From: Fulvitalea axinellae
GTDB taxonomy: Bacteria; Bacteroidota; Bacteroidia; Cytophagales; Cyclobacteriaceae
Direction of reading: 5' to 3'
Assembly (NCBI RefSeq): GCF_036492835.1
Contig: NZ_AP025314.1
Location: forward strand, 186,001 to 250,000
DNA: 64,000 nt
Under the pieces are notes generated by a model that was not told the origin of the DNA, did no database searches, and saw only the letters and a list, made by a program, of their open reading frames with translations. The position numbers and the translations under genes were made by a program. Shown here one piece after another: positions 42,962-51,655 of this stretch; positions within the stretch are counted from its first letter, which is position 1, and every line of letters begins with the position of its first letter.

Positions 42962-43104
42962 GTATCAGCAAAGTTTTTGGGCCCATGATTGACATGCCCG
43001 GGACTATGAGATTTCGCGTTTGTTTCCACTTTGGCGAACGTTGCGGTCAGGCAAACCGCACGGAATTTTAGCGTGTACAATTTTTATCACTAAACAGACA
43101 CATT

Positions 43105-44574
43105 ATGCACAACACTGCTGACGCGAAATTACGGACACCGTTGCTTTTCCTGCTCTTGGCTTGGTTGTCGTTCGCATGCTCCCCTACGGGGAAAAAGGGA
43201 GTCTCGGTTATGGACTTCGGAGCCGTAAACGACGGATCGGCCCTTACGTCCGAAGCCATACAGAAAGCCATAGACAAAGTAAGCGCCGACGGTGGCGGAC
43301 AGGTAAACGTACCGGCGGGCACGTATCTTTCGGGCACTATTCTGCTTAAAGACGGCGTAACGCTCTTTTTGGAAAAGGGAGCCGAGATTATCGGAAGTAA
43401 CTCCCTTAACGATTATACGAACATCGATCCCTTTACTGATGCCGTAGGCCAACAGCGCGGGCGGTGCCTGATAGGGGCCAAAGGGGCCAAGAACATCGCG
43501 CTGAAAGGCGAAGGGGCGGTAAACGGCCGTGGCGAGCGTATGGTCTACACCAAGAAGGGGCAACGCTCTATGCGTCCGTTCCTGATCCGGATCGTAGATT
43601 GTCAGAACGTGGAGCTGGACGGTATCGAGACCCGCAACTCGGCCGCTTGGAATATCCACGTGTTCCAGTCCTCCAAGGTAAGGCTCACCAACCTTCGAAT
43701 CCTCTCGCAGTCGGAAGGCAACGGCGATGGCATCGACGTTGATTCCTCTAACGACGTGTACATCGGCGGGTGCGACATCAACGCTCACGACGACGCTATT
43801 TGCTTCAAAAGTACTAGCCCGCAGGCCTGCCGGGACGTGAAAGTGGAGAATTGCCGCCTTTCCAGCCGTTGGGGCGCCATTAAGTTCGGTACCGAGTCTA
43901 TGGGCAATTTCGAAAACTTCGAGATCTCCGACTGCTATATCTACGACACCCACGGCGGCGGCATCAAGGTGCTGAGCGTGGACGGCTCCAACGTCAGCAA
44001 TATCAACATCCACGATATTGAGATGAACGATGTGGACATGCCTATCTTCATGCGTCTGGGTGCCCGTTTGCGCACGTACCGCAACGCCGAGAAGCGCCCT
44101 GTCGGATCAATGTCGGGCGTAAGCATCAAGAACATCAAGATACACGGCAAGCGCTGGAAAAAGTGGAGAATGGAAGCGCCGGGCACTATCTTCATCACGG
44201 GGATAGAAGACGCCAAAATCAAGGATGTAAGCATCGAGAACGTGGACGCCGTGATGTATTTCAACAACAAGGCCGAGAAGGAAGAAGTGGTGTTGCCGGA
44301 AAATCGCGAGCGCTATCCCGAATTCATTTTCTTCGGAAAGAAACTGCCCGCTTACGGGGCCTATATCCGCCATGCCTCGGGCGTAACGCTCAAAAACGTC
44401 AAGCTGACCGTAAGAAACAACGACGAACGCTCCTTTGTGAAAGTGGTGGACGTGGACAACCTGAAACTGGATAACGTGCAGACGAACCTCGCGCCGGCCG
44501 AAGGCGTACAGCAGTACGTATTCAAGGACACCGCTTGCGTGAAAGGACACAAGCCTCTTCTTTCGAGCATGTAA
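43105..44574 (+). CDS. Glycoside hydrolase family 28 (polygalacturonase-like), lipoprotein
   Basis: A 489-residue right-handed beta-helix enzyme; GH28 enzymes hydrolyse pectic polygalacturonan and related uronic-acid chains. Signal and lipobox: LLFLLLAWLSFACSPTG. N-terminal SVMDFGAVNDGSALTSEAIQ, then the helix coils GVTLFLEKGAEIIGSNSLND. Catalytic motifs: NGDGIDVDSSNDVYI (the N-x-D), INAHDDAICFKST (the D-D), and SRWGAIKFGTESMGNFEN, which takes the place of the GHG loop and is the Bacteroidota-like form. It follows the propeller-AraC regulator, which probably controls it. No SusCD pair or other pectin genes are nearby. It may be a glycan-trimming exo-enzyme. Confidence 0.93.
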   Translation: MHNTADAKLRTPLLFLLLAWLSFACSPTGKKGVSVMDFGAVNDGSALTSEAIQKAIDKVSADGGGQVNVPAGTYLSGTILLKDGVTLFLEKGAEIIGSNSLNDYTNIDPFTDAVGQQRGRCLIGAKGAKNIALKGEGAVNGRGERMVYTKKGQRSMRPFLIRIVDCQNVELDGIETRNSAAWNIHVFQSSKVRLTNLRILSQSEGNGDGIDVDSSNDVYIGGCDINAHDDAICFKSTSPQACRDVKVENCRLSSRWGAIKFGTESMGNFENFEISDCYIYDTHGGGIKVLSVDGSNVSNINIHDIEMNDVDMPIFMRLGARLRTYRNAEKRPVGSMSGVSIKNIKIHGKRWKKWRMEAPGTIFITGIEDAKIKDVSIENVDAVMYFNNKAEKEEVVLPENRERYPEFIFFGKKLPAYGAYIRHASGVTLKNVKLTVRNNDERSFVKVVDVDNLKLDNVQTNLAPAEGVQQYVFKDTACVKGHKPLLSSM

Positions 44575-44726
44575 GAGCTTCATTGGGGCTAGGGTCTGGT
44601 CTGAATGTTCTCCTAAGGACGTAAGGTTTGTTTCGGTAGTAGTGATAAACCGATTCGATGATACGTAAGACCAAGCCCGATCCTTAAAGGGAATGAGAAA
44701 AAACGCAGTGATAAGTAAGTCGAAAA

Positions 44727-44776
44727 CCAGTGAGATTCGTAAAAAACATACGGTTGTCTGGCTAAAATCTCACTGG
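44727..44776. repeat. 11-bp perfect inverted repeat with structured loop
   Basis: CCAGTGAGATT at 44727-44737 pairs perfectly with AATCTCACTGG at 44766-44776. The loop itself has a possible CGTA/TACG inner stem. It could be an RNA structure or a repeat-element remnant. Confidence 0.5.
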
Positions 44777-44870
44777 GGATCGGCTTAAAAACCCAGTCAG
44801 AAAATTTTCGAACGTACGTACGGCCAAGACCAATCGTTATGGTGAAGATTTTTGATCGGTATAATACAAA

Positions 44871-44902
44871 AAAACTCCCGATAGTGATATCGGGAGTTTT
44901 TG
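44871..44902 (+). terminator. Strong hairpin terminator
   Basis: A 13-base stem AAAACTCCCGATA with TATCGGGAGTTTT, 4-base loop, T-run on the plus side and A-run on the other. It lies 297 bases past GH28, too far to be sure that gene is its partner; it may end an unrecognised RNA. Confidence 0.75.
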
Positions 44903-45172
44903 TAGGTGTATTTTTTCCTCTCCACAAGGTAGGACATTCCCCCAACAAAGGAAACATCCATCCAAATCCGCCCTGATTTAGAGGTTTTTGCCATGTTTGA
45001 AAAAGAAGGAAAAGCGACGGAAACAGCCGTGGCCAATGTTGAAACCTGCCCGTTTCCTTTTTTCAAATAAAAAAATGAAAGGGAATGGTGTAGGGACTGA
45101 GTGTGTCCCAACGCCATATACCCGCTACGGTGCTCATTACTCCGGACTCTTTACATTTTACTCCTTCCCAAC

Positions 45173-47272
45173 TCAAGAAATCCGTCCCCAAGTGATTCCC
45201 CCGCCGTTGCGCTGGTCAAGGTACGAGCGGATAGGCTGGTTCTCTTCCGACTCCAGTTTGGGGTCTTTCGAGAGGATATGCTTGGCCGCCCGGCGGGCCT
45301 GTCTCAGGATATTGCCGTCCTGTGCCAAGTCCGCTATCCGGAGGTCCTCCACCCCGCTTTGGCGCGTGCCACTCATATCGCCCGGCCCGCGGAGTTTCAG
45401 GTCCGTGTCCGCTATCTCGAAGCCGTTGTTGGTTTTCACCATCGTCTCCATCCGTATCTTGCTGTCACGGCTCAGCTTGTCCTTGGTTATAAGGAGGCAG
45501 TACGATTGCTCCCCGCCCCGCCCCACGCGTCCGCGAAGCTGGTGAAGCTGGGCCAGCCCGAAGCGCTCGGCGTTTTCGATTACCATTACCGTGGCGTTGG
45601 GCACGTTTACCCCCACTTCTATCACCGTAGTGGCCACCATTATCTTGGTCTCGCCCTTCGAGAAGCGGGCCATCTCGTATTCCTTGTCGGCGGGCTTCAT
45701 CCGCCCGTGGACTATACTGAGCGGAAGGTCCGGAAAGGCTCTGGATACGCTTTCGTAGCCGTCCATCAAATCTTTGAGGTCCGCCTTGCTGGATTCCTCA
45801 ATCAAAGGGTAAACGATATAAACCTGCCTGCCCTTCTGGATCTCGGAACGCATAAACGAGAAGATTTTCAGGCGCGAGGCGTCGGTAAGGTGCGAGGTTT
45901 TGATAGGCTTACGCCCGGCCGGCATCTCGTCTATCACCGACACGTCCAAGTCGCCGTACACCGTCATGGCCAGCGTGCGCGGTATGGGCGTGGCGGTCAT
46001 CACCAGTACGTGCGGGAAGATGTCCTTGTTCTTGGACCAAAGCTTGGAGCGTTGCGCCACCCCGAAGCGATGTTGCTCGTCGATAATGGCCAAACCGAGG
46101 CGCTTGAACATCACCCTGTCTTCCAGCAACGCGTGTGTCCCCACGATCAGGTGGAGTTCGCCGGCGGCGAGTTCGGCCAACATCTTGTCCCGAACGCGCT
46201 TGCGGGTAGATCCGGTAAGCAAGGCCAAGCGGATGCCCAGCTTGTCGGCGAATTCGCCCAGGCCCTGAAAGTGCTGGTCGGCCAAGATCTCGGTAGGCAC
46301 CATCAGGGCGGCTTGCGTACCGCTGCTTACGGCCAAGAGAACGCACAGGAAGGCCACCATGGTCTTGCCGGAGCCCACGTCGCCCTGTATCAGGCGGTTC
46401 ATCTGCGTGCCGGACTTCATGTCGGCGTATACCTCGCGGGTTACGCGCTTCTGCGCCCCTGTCAGTTCGAAGGGAAGGTGCTTCTCGTAGAAATCTTTGA
46501 CCAGCCGGGCCCTCTCCATCACTATGCCGGGCGTTTGGCCTTGGCGTTCGAGTTTGTCCCGCAAGATTTTCATTTGCCCGAAAAACAGTTCCTCAAACTT
46601 CAGTCGCAGTCGCGCGGCTTGCAGTTTGGCTGTGGTATCGGGAAAATGGACCTGCCGGATAGCCTCGCCCCGGGGCATTAGCTCGAAGAACGTCCGCATC
46701 TTTTCGGGCAGGTTGTCGGGTACGGCGTTTTTGATAATCTCCACGGCCGAGGATTGCAGACGGCTCAGCGCCTTGCTGTCCAGTGTGCCAGTTTTCATCC
46801 GCTCGGTGGTGGGATATACCGGATGAATGGCCAACGAGCTTTTGCCCGTGCCCGTAGCGCCCTGTTCCTCTACCTCCGGGTGCGGTATGGACATGCTGGA
46901 TCCGAAGCTCTGGGGCTTTCCGCAAACCAAGTACGGCATCCCGACGGCCAGTTTCTGGCTGATCCAGTGAATTCCCCTAAACCAAGTGGCCTCGATTATG
47001 CCCGTGCCGTCGTCGAAATAGCCTATGTAGCGTTTCTTTTTTCCGTCGCCTTTGGTTTCGAACCGTCGGAACTTGCCTTTGAGCTGAACGAAGTCCATCT
47101 CCGGGCTCATGGTGGCTACGGTGTGTACTTGCGTGCGGTCTTCGTAGCGGTATGGGAAGTGGCGCAGGAGTTGGCCAACGGTAAATATGCCCAGCTCGGT
47201 GTTGAGCAGGGAGATTTTGCGCGGGCCGGCGCCCTTTATTACGTCTATCTTGGCGTCGAGTATAGAGGCCAT
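45173..47272 (-). CDS. recG: ATP-dependent DNA helicase RecG
   Basis: Drives branch migration and fork reversal at stalled replication forks. The 699-residue protein has the N-terminal wedge/OB region (KGAGPRKISLLNTELGIFTV, FVQLKGKFRRFETKGDG), Walker A in LIQGDVGSGKTMVAFLCVLL, the DExH box as IIDEQHRFGVAQRSKLW, the TAP-like SATPIPRT motif in VMTATPIPRTLAMTVYG, motif VI in QLHQLRGRVGRGGEQSYC, and the C-terminal RecG tail. Start ATG 47270-47272. It is the last gene of a run on the minus strand, 73 bases downstream of gldD. A large open frame on the other strand is an antisense shadow. Confidence 0.97.
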   Translation of the reverse strand: MASILDAKIDVIKGAGPRKISLLNTELGIFTVGQLLRHFPYRYEDRTQVHTVATMSPEMDFVQLKGKFRRFETKGDGKKKRYIGYFDDGTGIIEATWFRGIHWISQKLAVGMPYLVCGKPQSFGSSMSIPHPEVEEQGATGTGKSSLAIHPVYPTTERMKTGTLDSKALSRLQSSAVEIIKNAVPDNLPEKMRTFFELMPRGEAIRQVHFPDTTAKLQAARLRLKFEELFFGQMKILRDKLERQGQTPGIVMERARLVKDFYEKHLPFELTGAQKRVTREVYADMKSGTQMNRLIQGDVGSGKTMVAFLCVLLAVSSGTQAALMVPTEILADQHFQGLGEFADKLGIRLALLTGSTRKRVRDKMLAELAAGELHLIVGTHALLEDRVMFKRLGLAIIDEQHRFGVAQRSKLWSKNKDIFPHVLVMTATPIPRTLAMTVYGDLDVSVIDEMPAGRKPIKTSHLTDASRLKIFSFMRSEIQKGRQVYIVYPLIEESSKADLKDLMDGYESVSRAFPDLPLSIVHGRMKPADKEYEMARFSKGETKIMVATTVIEVGVNVPNATVMVIENAERFGLAQLHQLRGRVGRGGEQSYCLLITKDKLSRDSKIRMETMVKTNNGFEIADTDLKLRGPGDMSGTRQSGVEDLRIADLAQDGNILRQARRAAKHILSKDPKLESEENQPIRSYLDQRNGGGITWGRIS

Positions 47273-47345
47273 GTCTGTGTGCGGAGGCTGTTAAACGAGT
47301 AAAGGCCCCAACGGAGCCTTTTAAATGTCTTGACTTTCGGGCAGA

Positions 47346-47939
47346 TCACTTAGGGACGTTCCACCTAGTGGTTTTGATCATGCGTACCATATCCCGCTTC
47401 ACGTAGTCGATAACGGGAGCCAGCGAGTCATTCTTCAGTGAGGTCCTGAAGTACAAAGCTCCCCGCAGGAAGTTGTCCGTAGAGTCCGTAACGAAGAAAT
47501 TGAACTGGGTAGGCACGTCGCCCTCTATTTCGGTGATAACGGCCCGGTAGCCCTCGTCGGTAGTGATAAAGCCCGATTCTATGGAAGAAGCCTTGTTCTG
47601 GTGCTTTTCCGAAAGGCGGTGGCTGTCTTCTATCAGTTCCCTCAGGAATTTGCCGTCCTTCTTCAGGTTATAATAAGTGAGCTCCACGCTGGCTTCCAGC
47701 TTCGGATAGTAAAGCTGTGACCAATAGCGTTTGGAAATCCACGAAGTGTCGTCGAGCATGACGGCGTGTTTCGACATCTCGAAACGGTAAGGCATGCTGT
47801 CGGCCGACATGGTATATTGCTGGGGCGGAAGCTCGATCCGGTTATAGCCGAGAGGTTTCGGGTAATAGTCCTTTTGTCCGCAAGACCAAAGGAGAGTGGC
47901 CAAAAGGCCGGGCAATACGAGTGCTAGTGTCTTTCTCAT
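47346..47939 (-). CDS. gldD: Gliding motility lipoprotein GldD
   Basis: A 197-residue lipoprotein required for gliding and type IX secretion in F. johnsoniae, probably at the inner or outer membrane periplasmic face. Lipobox: LPGLLATLLWSCGQKDYYPK. The region YPKPLGYNRIELPPQQYTM is the family hallmark, with later stretches FEMSKHAVMLDDTSWISKRY, YYPKLEASVELTYYNL and YFRTSLKNDSLAPVIDYVKR. Length fits. It lies just downstream of gldE, the same order as in Flavobacteriia, and may be in one transcript with mutY, ssb, gldE and recG. Confidence 0.94.
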   Translation of the reverse strand: MRKTLALVLPGLLATLLWSCGQKDYYPKPLGYNRIELPPQQYTMSADSMPYRFEMSKHAVMLDDTSWISKRYWSQLYYPKLEASVELTYYNLKKDGKFLRELIEDSHRLSEKHQNKASSIESGFITTDEGYRAVITEIEGDVPTQFNFFVTDSTDNFLRGALYFRTSLKNDSLAPVIDYVKRDMVRMIKTTRWNVPK

Positions 47940-48037
47940 CGTATGTGTCCTAATGGAGGCTTGGCCCGCGGGCGGTGCCTCCGTTGTTATATCATGCTAA
48001 ACGTAGTGATCGGCCAAAGCTTTCGCTTTCCGTCCGT

Positions 48038-49432
48038 TTATTTTTTCTCGGGAAGGATTTTCACCCGGACCTTCTCTATCCTTTTCTGGTCGGCTACCAC
48101 TATGGTAAACACCAAGTCGCCGTAAGTGATCTGCGCTCCGGTGGCGGGCAAAGTGCCGTTGAGTTCCAGTATCAAGCCTCCCACCGATTCGCTTTCGCCT
48201 TTGACTTCTTCCAAGTCCGAAGGGTCTAGGTCCGTCACCTTGCAGAAGTCGTTGAGTGAGGTCTTGGCCTCGAAAACGAAGGTGTTGTCGTCGATGCGGT
48301 TGTAGCCCACGTCGTCCGGCACGTCGAACTCGTCGTTGATCTCCCCCACTATTTCCTCTATGATGTCTTCCAGCGTAATCAGGCCGGAAGTCCCGCCGTA
48401 TTCGTCCACGACGATGGCCATATGTACGCGTTTATGCTGGAATTCCTTCAGCAAGCTATCGATTTTTTTGCTTTCCGGAATGAAATAACTCGGGCGGAGA
48501 AGCCTGTGCCAGTCAAAGTTCTGGTCTTTGTTTAGGTATGGTAACAGGTCTTTGCCGTATAATATGCCTTCTATTTTGTCCAGACTTCCGTTGTAAACGG
48601 GAATCCGGGAATAGTTGCTGACATGGATTTCCTTGACCACCTCATGAAAATCAAGTTCGGAATCGATGGCGGTGATGTCCAGGCGGGTTTGCATAACCTG
48701 CTTTACGGTCAGCGTCCCGAAATTCACGATTCCTTTAAGTATTTCTTTTTCCTCTTCGGTAGTATCCTTTGAAGTAATGTCCAAGGCGTAGTTCAGTTCG
48801 TCTATGGAAACGTTGTAGCCTTTCTTTTCCACCCTTCTTTCGATCAGGCTGCTCAAAGAAGTCAGCGCCCAGGCCAATGGCTGAAACAGTGCCCGCGCCC
48901 AAGCGAACGGAGCGCTCATGGCTTTTGCGAAAGCGAGGCTGTTATGCAAAGCGTAGTTCTTCGGGATAACCTCCCCGAAGAAAAGAATCAGGAACGACAC
49001 CACGCCCGAAAGCGCCACGACCAGCAGGCCTTCGTTATTGCGTGAGCCGGTAATATACCACGTAAGCACGGTGGAAAGCGTGACAATGGCGATATTGATA
49101 AAGTTGTTAAGGATCAGGATAGTGGCCAGCAGTTGTTTTGGTTTACCCAAAAGGTCGCTGACGCGCCTTTCCGCCGGGCTGGATGATTGTCGGCATTTGT
49201 CGAGTTGGTCGGCGGTAAGTGAAAAATAAGCGACTTCCGAACCGGATACCAAAAAGGACATGGAAAGCAAGAGTAGGCCAAAAGCGATACTGAGACTGTA
49301 AAACGCAAAGCCTCCTTCGAACATTAAATTGAGTAGAATGCTACTAGGATAAGGGTCTTCTAAGGCGGATTCCAAGGTTTGAATTATTGATGAAACAAGT
49401 ACCAATATAAAGCTGAGCGGGGATGAAAGCAA
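48038..49432 (-). CDS. gldE: Gliding motility-associated protein GldE (CNNM/CorC-like)
   Basis: A 464-residue inner-membrane protein of the HlyC/CorC (CNNM) family. Layout: four N-terminal helices (FYSLSIAFGLLLLSMSFLVS, ATILILNNFINIAIVTLS, VVALSGVVSFLILFFGEVIP), paired CBS domains (VKQVMQTRLDITAID, MAIVVDEYGGTSGLITLEDI), and a C-terminal CorC_HlyC domain (GGLILELNGTLPATGAQITY). In F. johnsoniae, gldE lies next to gldD and can partly replace it when overexpressed. Conserved motif PSYFIPESKKIDSLLKEFQ is in the second CBS. The DUF21 signature GSEVAYFSL is present. The gap to gldD is 98 bases. Confidence 0.93.
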   Translation of the reverse strand: MLSSPLSFILVLVSSIIQTLESALEDPYPSSILLNLMFEGGFAFYSLSIAFGLLLLSMSFLVSGSEVAYFSLTADQLDKCRQSSSPAERRVSDLLGKPKQLLATILILNNFINIAIVTLSTVLTWYITGSRNNEGLLVVALSGVVSFLILFFGEVIPKNYALHNSLAFAKAMSAPFAWARALFQPLAWALTSLSSLIERRVEKKGYNVSIDELNYALDITSKDTTEEEKEILKGIVNFGTLTVKQVMQTRLDITAIDSELDFHEVVKEIHVSNYSRIPVYNGSLDKIEGILYGKDLLPYLNKDQNFDWHRLLRPSYFIPESKKIDSLLKEFQHKRVHMAIVVDEYGGTSGLITLEDIIEEIVGEINDEFDVPDDVGYNRIDDNTFVFEAKTSLNDFCKVTDLDPSDLEEVKGESESVGGLILELNGTLPATGAQITYGDLVFTIVVADQKRIEKVRVKILPEKK

Positions 49433-49545
49433 CCTTTTTCAAGGATCAATATTGGCTGTATTTACGTGTGCGATAGCGGAGGGTTGTGGGGAAGGCAAAA
49501 AATGCCCGGAAATCGGAGGGGTCCGATATCCGGGGGAAACTTGTA

Positions 49546-50037
49546 TCAGAACGGCAGATCGTCAGAGTCGTCAACCGACACTTCAGGCGCCGCCGGTGCT
49601 TGTGGCGGTGTTTGCGGAGCCGCTGGAGTCTGGGGCGCTTGGCTCGGTTGGGCCTGCTGTCCCGTAGCTTGGGGCCTCGCTTGGGCTTCGTCGGAGCGCG
49701 GATTGCCGCCGAGCATGGTCATGTTCTGCCCTACTATCTCCGTAATATATCTTGTTACACCTTGCTGGTCTTGGTACTGGCGGTTGGTGATTCTGCCTTC
49801 CAGATAGATTTTACTGCCTTTGCGCAGATACTTTTCCGCAATTTCGGCTAAGCGTCTCCAAAGCACGACGTTGTGCCATTCGGTCATGGTTTTGCGCTCG
49901 CCGCTGGTGCGGTCGGTATAGTCTTCGGACGTCGCCAGAGAGAACGTCACTCTTGGCGATCCGTTTTCTAGATAGCGGATTTCGGGATCCCGTCCCAAAT
50001 TGCCGATAAGGATAACCTTATTAACCCCTGAGGCCAT
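49546..50037 (-). CDS. ssb: Single-stranded DNA-binding protein
   Basis: A 163-residue protein with one OB fold ([58 protein letters not shown]), a Gln/Pro/Ala-rich linker of about 50 residues ([20 protein letters not shown]) and the acidic tip DSDDLPF. This tip binds repair and replication partners. Start ATG 50035-50037. It is between mutY and gldE, with short gaps, so co-transcription is likely. It is the only ssb in the window. Confidence 0.96.
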   Translation of the reverse strand: MASGVNKVILIGNLGRDPEIRYLENGSPRVTFSLATSEDYTDRTSGERKTMTEWHNVVLWRRLAEIAEKYLRKGSKIYLEGRITNRQYQDQQGVTRYITEIVGQNMTMLGGNPRSDEAQARPQATGQQAQPSQAPQTPAAPQTPPQAPAAPEVSVDDSDDLPF

Positions 50038-50086
50038 AAGCAGAATGTTTTTATGTTTGAAATTTATGTTTCTGGATAGAACTTGG

Positions 50087-51169
50087 CTAAGCCAAGAGCA
50101 AACGCCCGTCGAGATACTTTTTCAGGTAGTTCTCTATTAGTATCGGTTTTGCCAAACTTTCGATTTCCTGATCGGTATAAGCCTTAAGTCCGGTGTTTTG
50201 CAATATCTCGTCAAGTCCCGAGCCTTGCGCCTCTATAATATAGAAACGGGCAAATAGGCGCTGGTGGCTTAAAACGTGTTTGAACGTCGGGCTAGAATCC
50301 GCCAACGAGGCGCCTGTTTTTATAAGCGATTCGAGCACGGTGTCGGTCAGAAGATCAAAATCCGTGGGCTTTTCCGTTTCTATTAGGTGAAAATCATAAA
50401 GATCTTGCCAAACATCTCCGGCTTCACGCTTGCGCATAAAAGTTTTGTCGCCATTCCGTATCACAATATAGTTTAAGTGGCGCTCCCTTACTTTTATTTT
50501 CTTCTTTTTTACTGGCAGGTCGCCTTGGGAGCCTTTGGCTAGGGCGTGACAGCCCGAAGCCAGAGGGCAAGTATCGCAAAGCGGTTTCTTCGGGGTGCAG
50601 ACCGTGGCGCCCAGATCCATTACGGCTTGGTTAAAGTCCCCCGGTTTGCCGGAATCGATAATGGTGGCGCCCAGTTCGAAAAATTCCTTGAATGCTTTCG
50701 GTGAAGCAATATCGGTCTGAATACCGAAATAGCGGGCAAATACCCGATACATATTCCCGTCCACGGCGGGAACGGCTTCATTGAAAACAATGGAAGCGAT
50801 AGCGGCGGCGGTATATTTGCCAATGCCGGGAAGTTTTTGCAAACCGGCGTAGGTGGAAGGGAACGTGTTGTTCATCTCATGACTTACCGTTTTGGCGCAT
50901 TTATGCAGGTTGCGGGCCCGGGAATAATAGCCGAGCCCTTGCCACAGCCTCATGACTTCTTCTTCCGGAGCGTCGGCGAGGTCCTGAACAGTGGGGTACG
51001 TTTCCAGAAACCGGGCGTAGTACGGCGCCCCTTGGGCCACGCGAGTTTGCTGAAGTATAATTTCGGAAAGCCAGCAGGAATAGGCGTTCGGAGCTTCCCG
51101 CCAAGGGAGGCTTCTTTGGCTAGTTTGGTACCATTCCATGAGTTCCGATCGAAATATGCTCTCTTCCAA
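50087..51169 (-). CDS. mutY: A/G-specific adenine glycosylase
   Basis: Removes adenine mispaired with 8-oxoguanine. A 360-residue protein with the helix-hairpin-helix [18 protein letters not shown], the catalytic Asp region [19 protein letters not shown], the iron-sulfur cluster ligands in [17 protein letters not shown], and the C-terminal NUDIX-like domain ([20 protein letters not shown]). Family length. Start ATG 51167-51169; it is divergent from the HU gene across 147 bases. It heads the mutY-ssb-gldE-gldD-recG run. Confidence 0.96.
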   Translation of the reverse strand: MEESIFRSELMEWYQTSQRSLPWREAPNAYSCWLSEIILQQTRVAQGAPYYARFLETYPTVQDLADAPEEEVMRLWQGLGYYSRARNLHKCAKTVSHEMNNTFPSTYAGLQKLPGIGKYTAAAIASIVFNEAVPAVDGNMYRVFARYFGIQTDIASPKAFKEFFELGATIIDSGKPGDFNQAVMDLGATVCTPKKPLCDTCPLASGCHALAKGSQGDLPVKKKKIKVRERHLNYIVIRNGDKTFMRKREAGDVWQDLYDFHLIETEKPTDFDLLTDTVLESLIKTGASLADSSPTFKHVLSHQRLFARFYIIEAQGSGLDEILQNTGLKAYTDQEIESLAKPILIENYLKKYLDGRLLLA

Positions 51170-51246
51170 ACCGTTATTAGGTTAGTATTCAACCGCTAAG
51201 GCAACTTATTTTTTGCGGTTTTATTTTAAAATAAGTTTCGCTGAAC

Positions 51247-51254
51247 TATTTTTG
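51247..51254 (+). promoter_or_regulatory. Candidate -7 promoter element for the HU gene
   Basis: TATTTTTG exactly matches TAnnTTTG. No clear -33 TTG at the usual spacing (a TTTTG lies 31 bases upstream). The leader would be about 60 bases to the GTG at 51317. Confidence 0.5.
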
Positions 51255-51316
51255 TCCCCTCAAAAATACTTGGTTACTAAGAAATTAGGAATTTTTAAAC
51301 TTAAATATTAGGAAAC

Positions 51317-51604
51317 GTGACTAAAGCAGAGGTAATTACGCAAATTGCGGAACAAACGGGTATTGATAAGGCGGATGTCCAAGAGACCGTGGAGGCGTTT
51401 TTCTCGGTAGTCAAAAATTCCATGGCTGAGGGAAACAATATCTACGTCAGAGGATTCGGAAGTTTTGTCAATAAGAAGCGGGCGAAGAAAGTTGCGAGAA
51501 ATATTTCTAAAAATACTGCGATTGAAATCCCCGAGCACTTCGTACCTGCTTTCAAACCCTCTAAGGTCTTCATTGAGAAGATAAAAGGTACGGTAAAGGC
51601 CTAA
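51317..51604 (+). CDS. HU family DNA-binding protein
   Basis: A 95-residue nucleoid-associated protein: N-terminal helices (TKAEVITQIAEQTGIDKADV), the arm region IYVRGFGSFVNKKRAKKVAR with the G-F-G-S-F hallmark, and the end AFKPSKVFIEKIKGTVKA. It binds and bends DNA. It starts at GTG 51317, chosen since the family N-terminus aligns there and an AAAC precedes it. It is divergent from mutY and heads a run with the TPR gene, a small ribosomal protein gene and RNase G. Short inter-gene spaces (51, 34 and 84 bases) suggest one transcript, though a hairpin follows the third gene. Confidence 0.95.
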   Translation: MTKAEVITQIAEQTGIDKADVQETVEAFFSVVKNSMAEGNNIYVRGFGSFVNKKRAKKVARNISKNTAIEIPEHFVPAFKPSKVFIEKIKGTVKA

Positions 51605-51655
51605 GCTGTTAGCGCGCCTTGAAACAAACAATCCTCGGTAATATTCGGTAAGGTT

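Larger units (their letters stand above)
44575..45172. other. Non-coding region between GH28 and recG
   Basis: 598 bases. It contains an inverted repeat at 44727-44776 and a terminator-like hairpin at 44871-44902 (both listed). The stretch around 44810 carries CGTACGTACGG. No gene-like frame is supported; frames across 44613-45117 are AT/GC-mixed and lack family features. Confidence 0.45.

Noticed and set aside
43129..44013. 294-codon minus-strand frame
   Set aside because: Antisense to GH28.
45101..46681. 526-codon frame on the plus strand
   Set aside because: It is antisense to recG, whose helicase motifs are unambiguous, and its translation has no family features.
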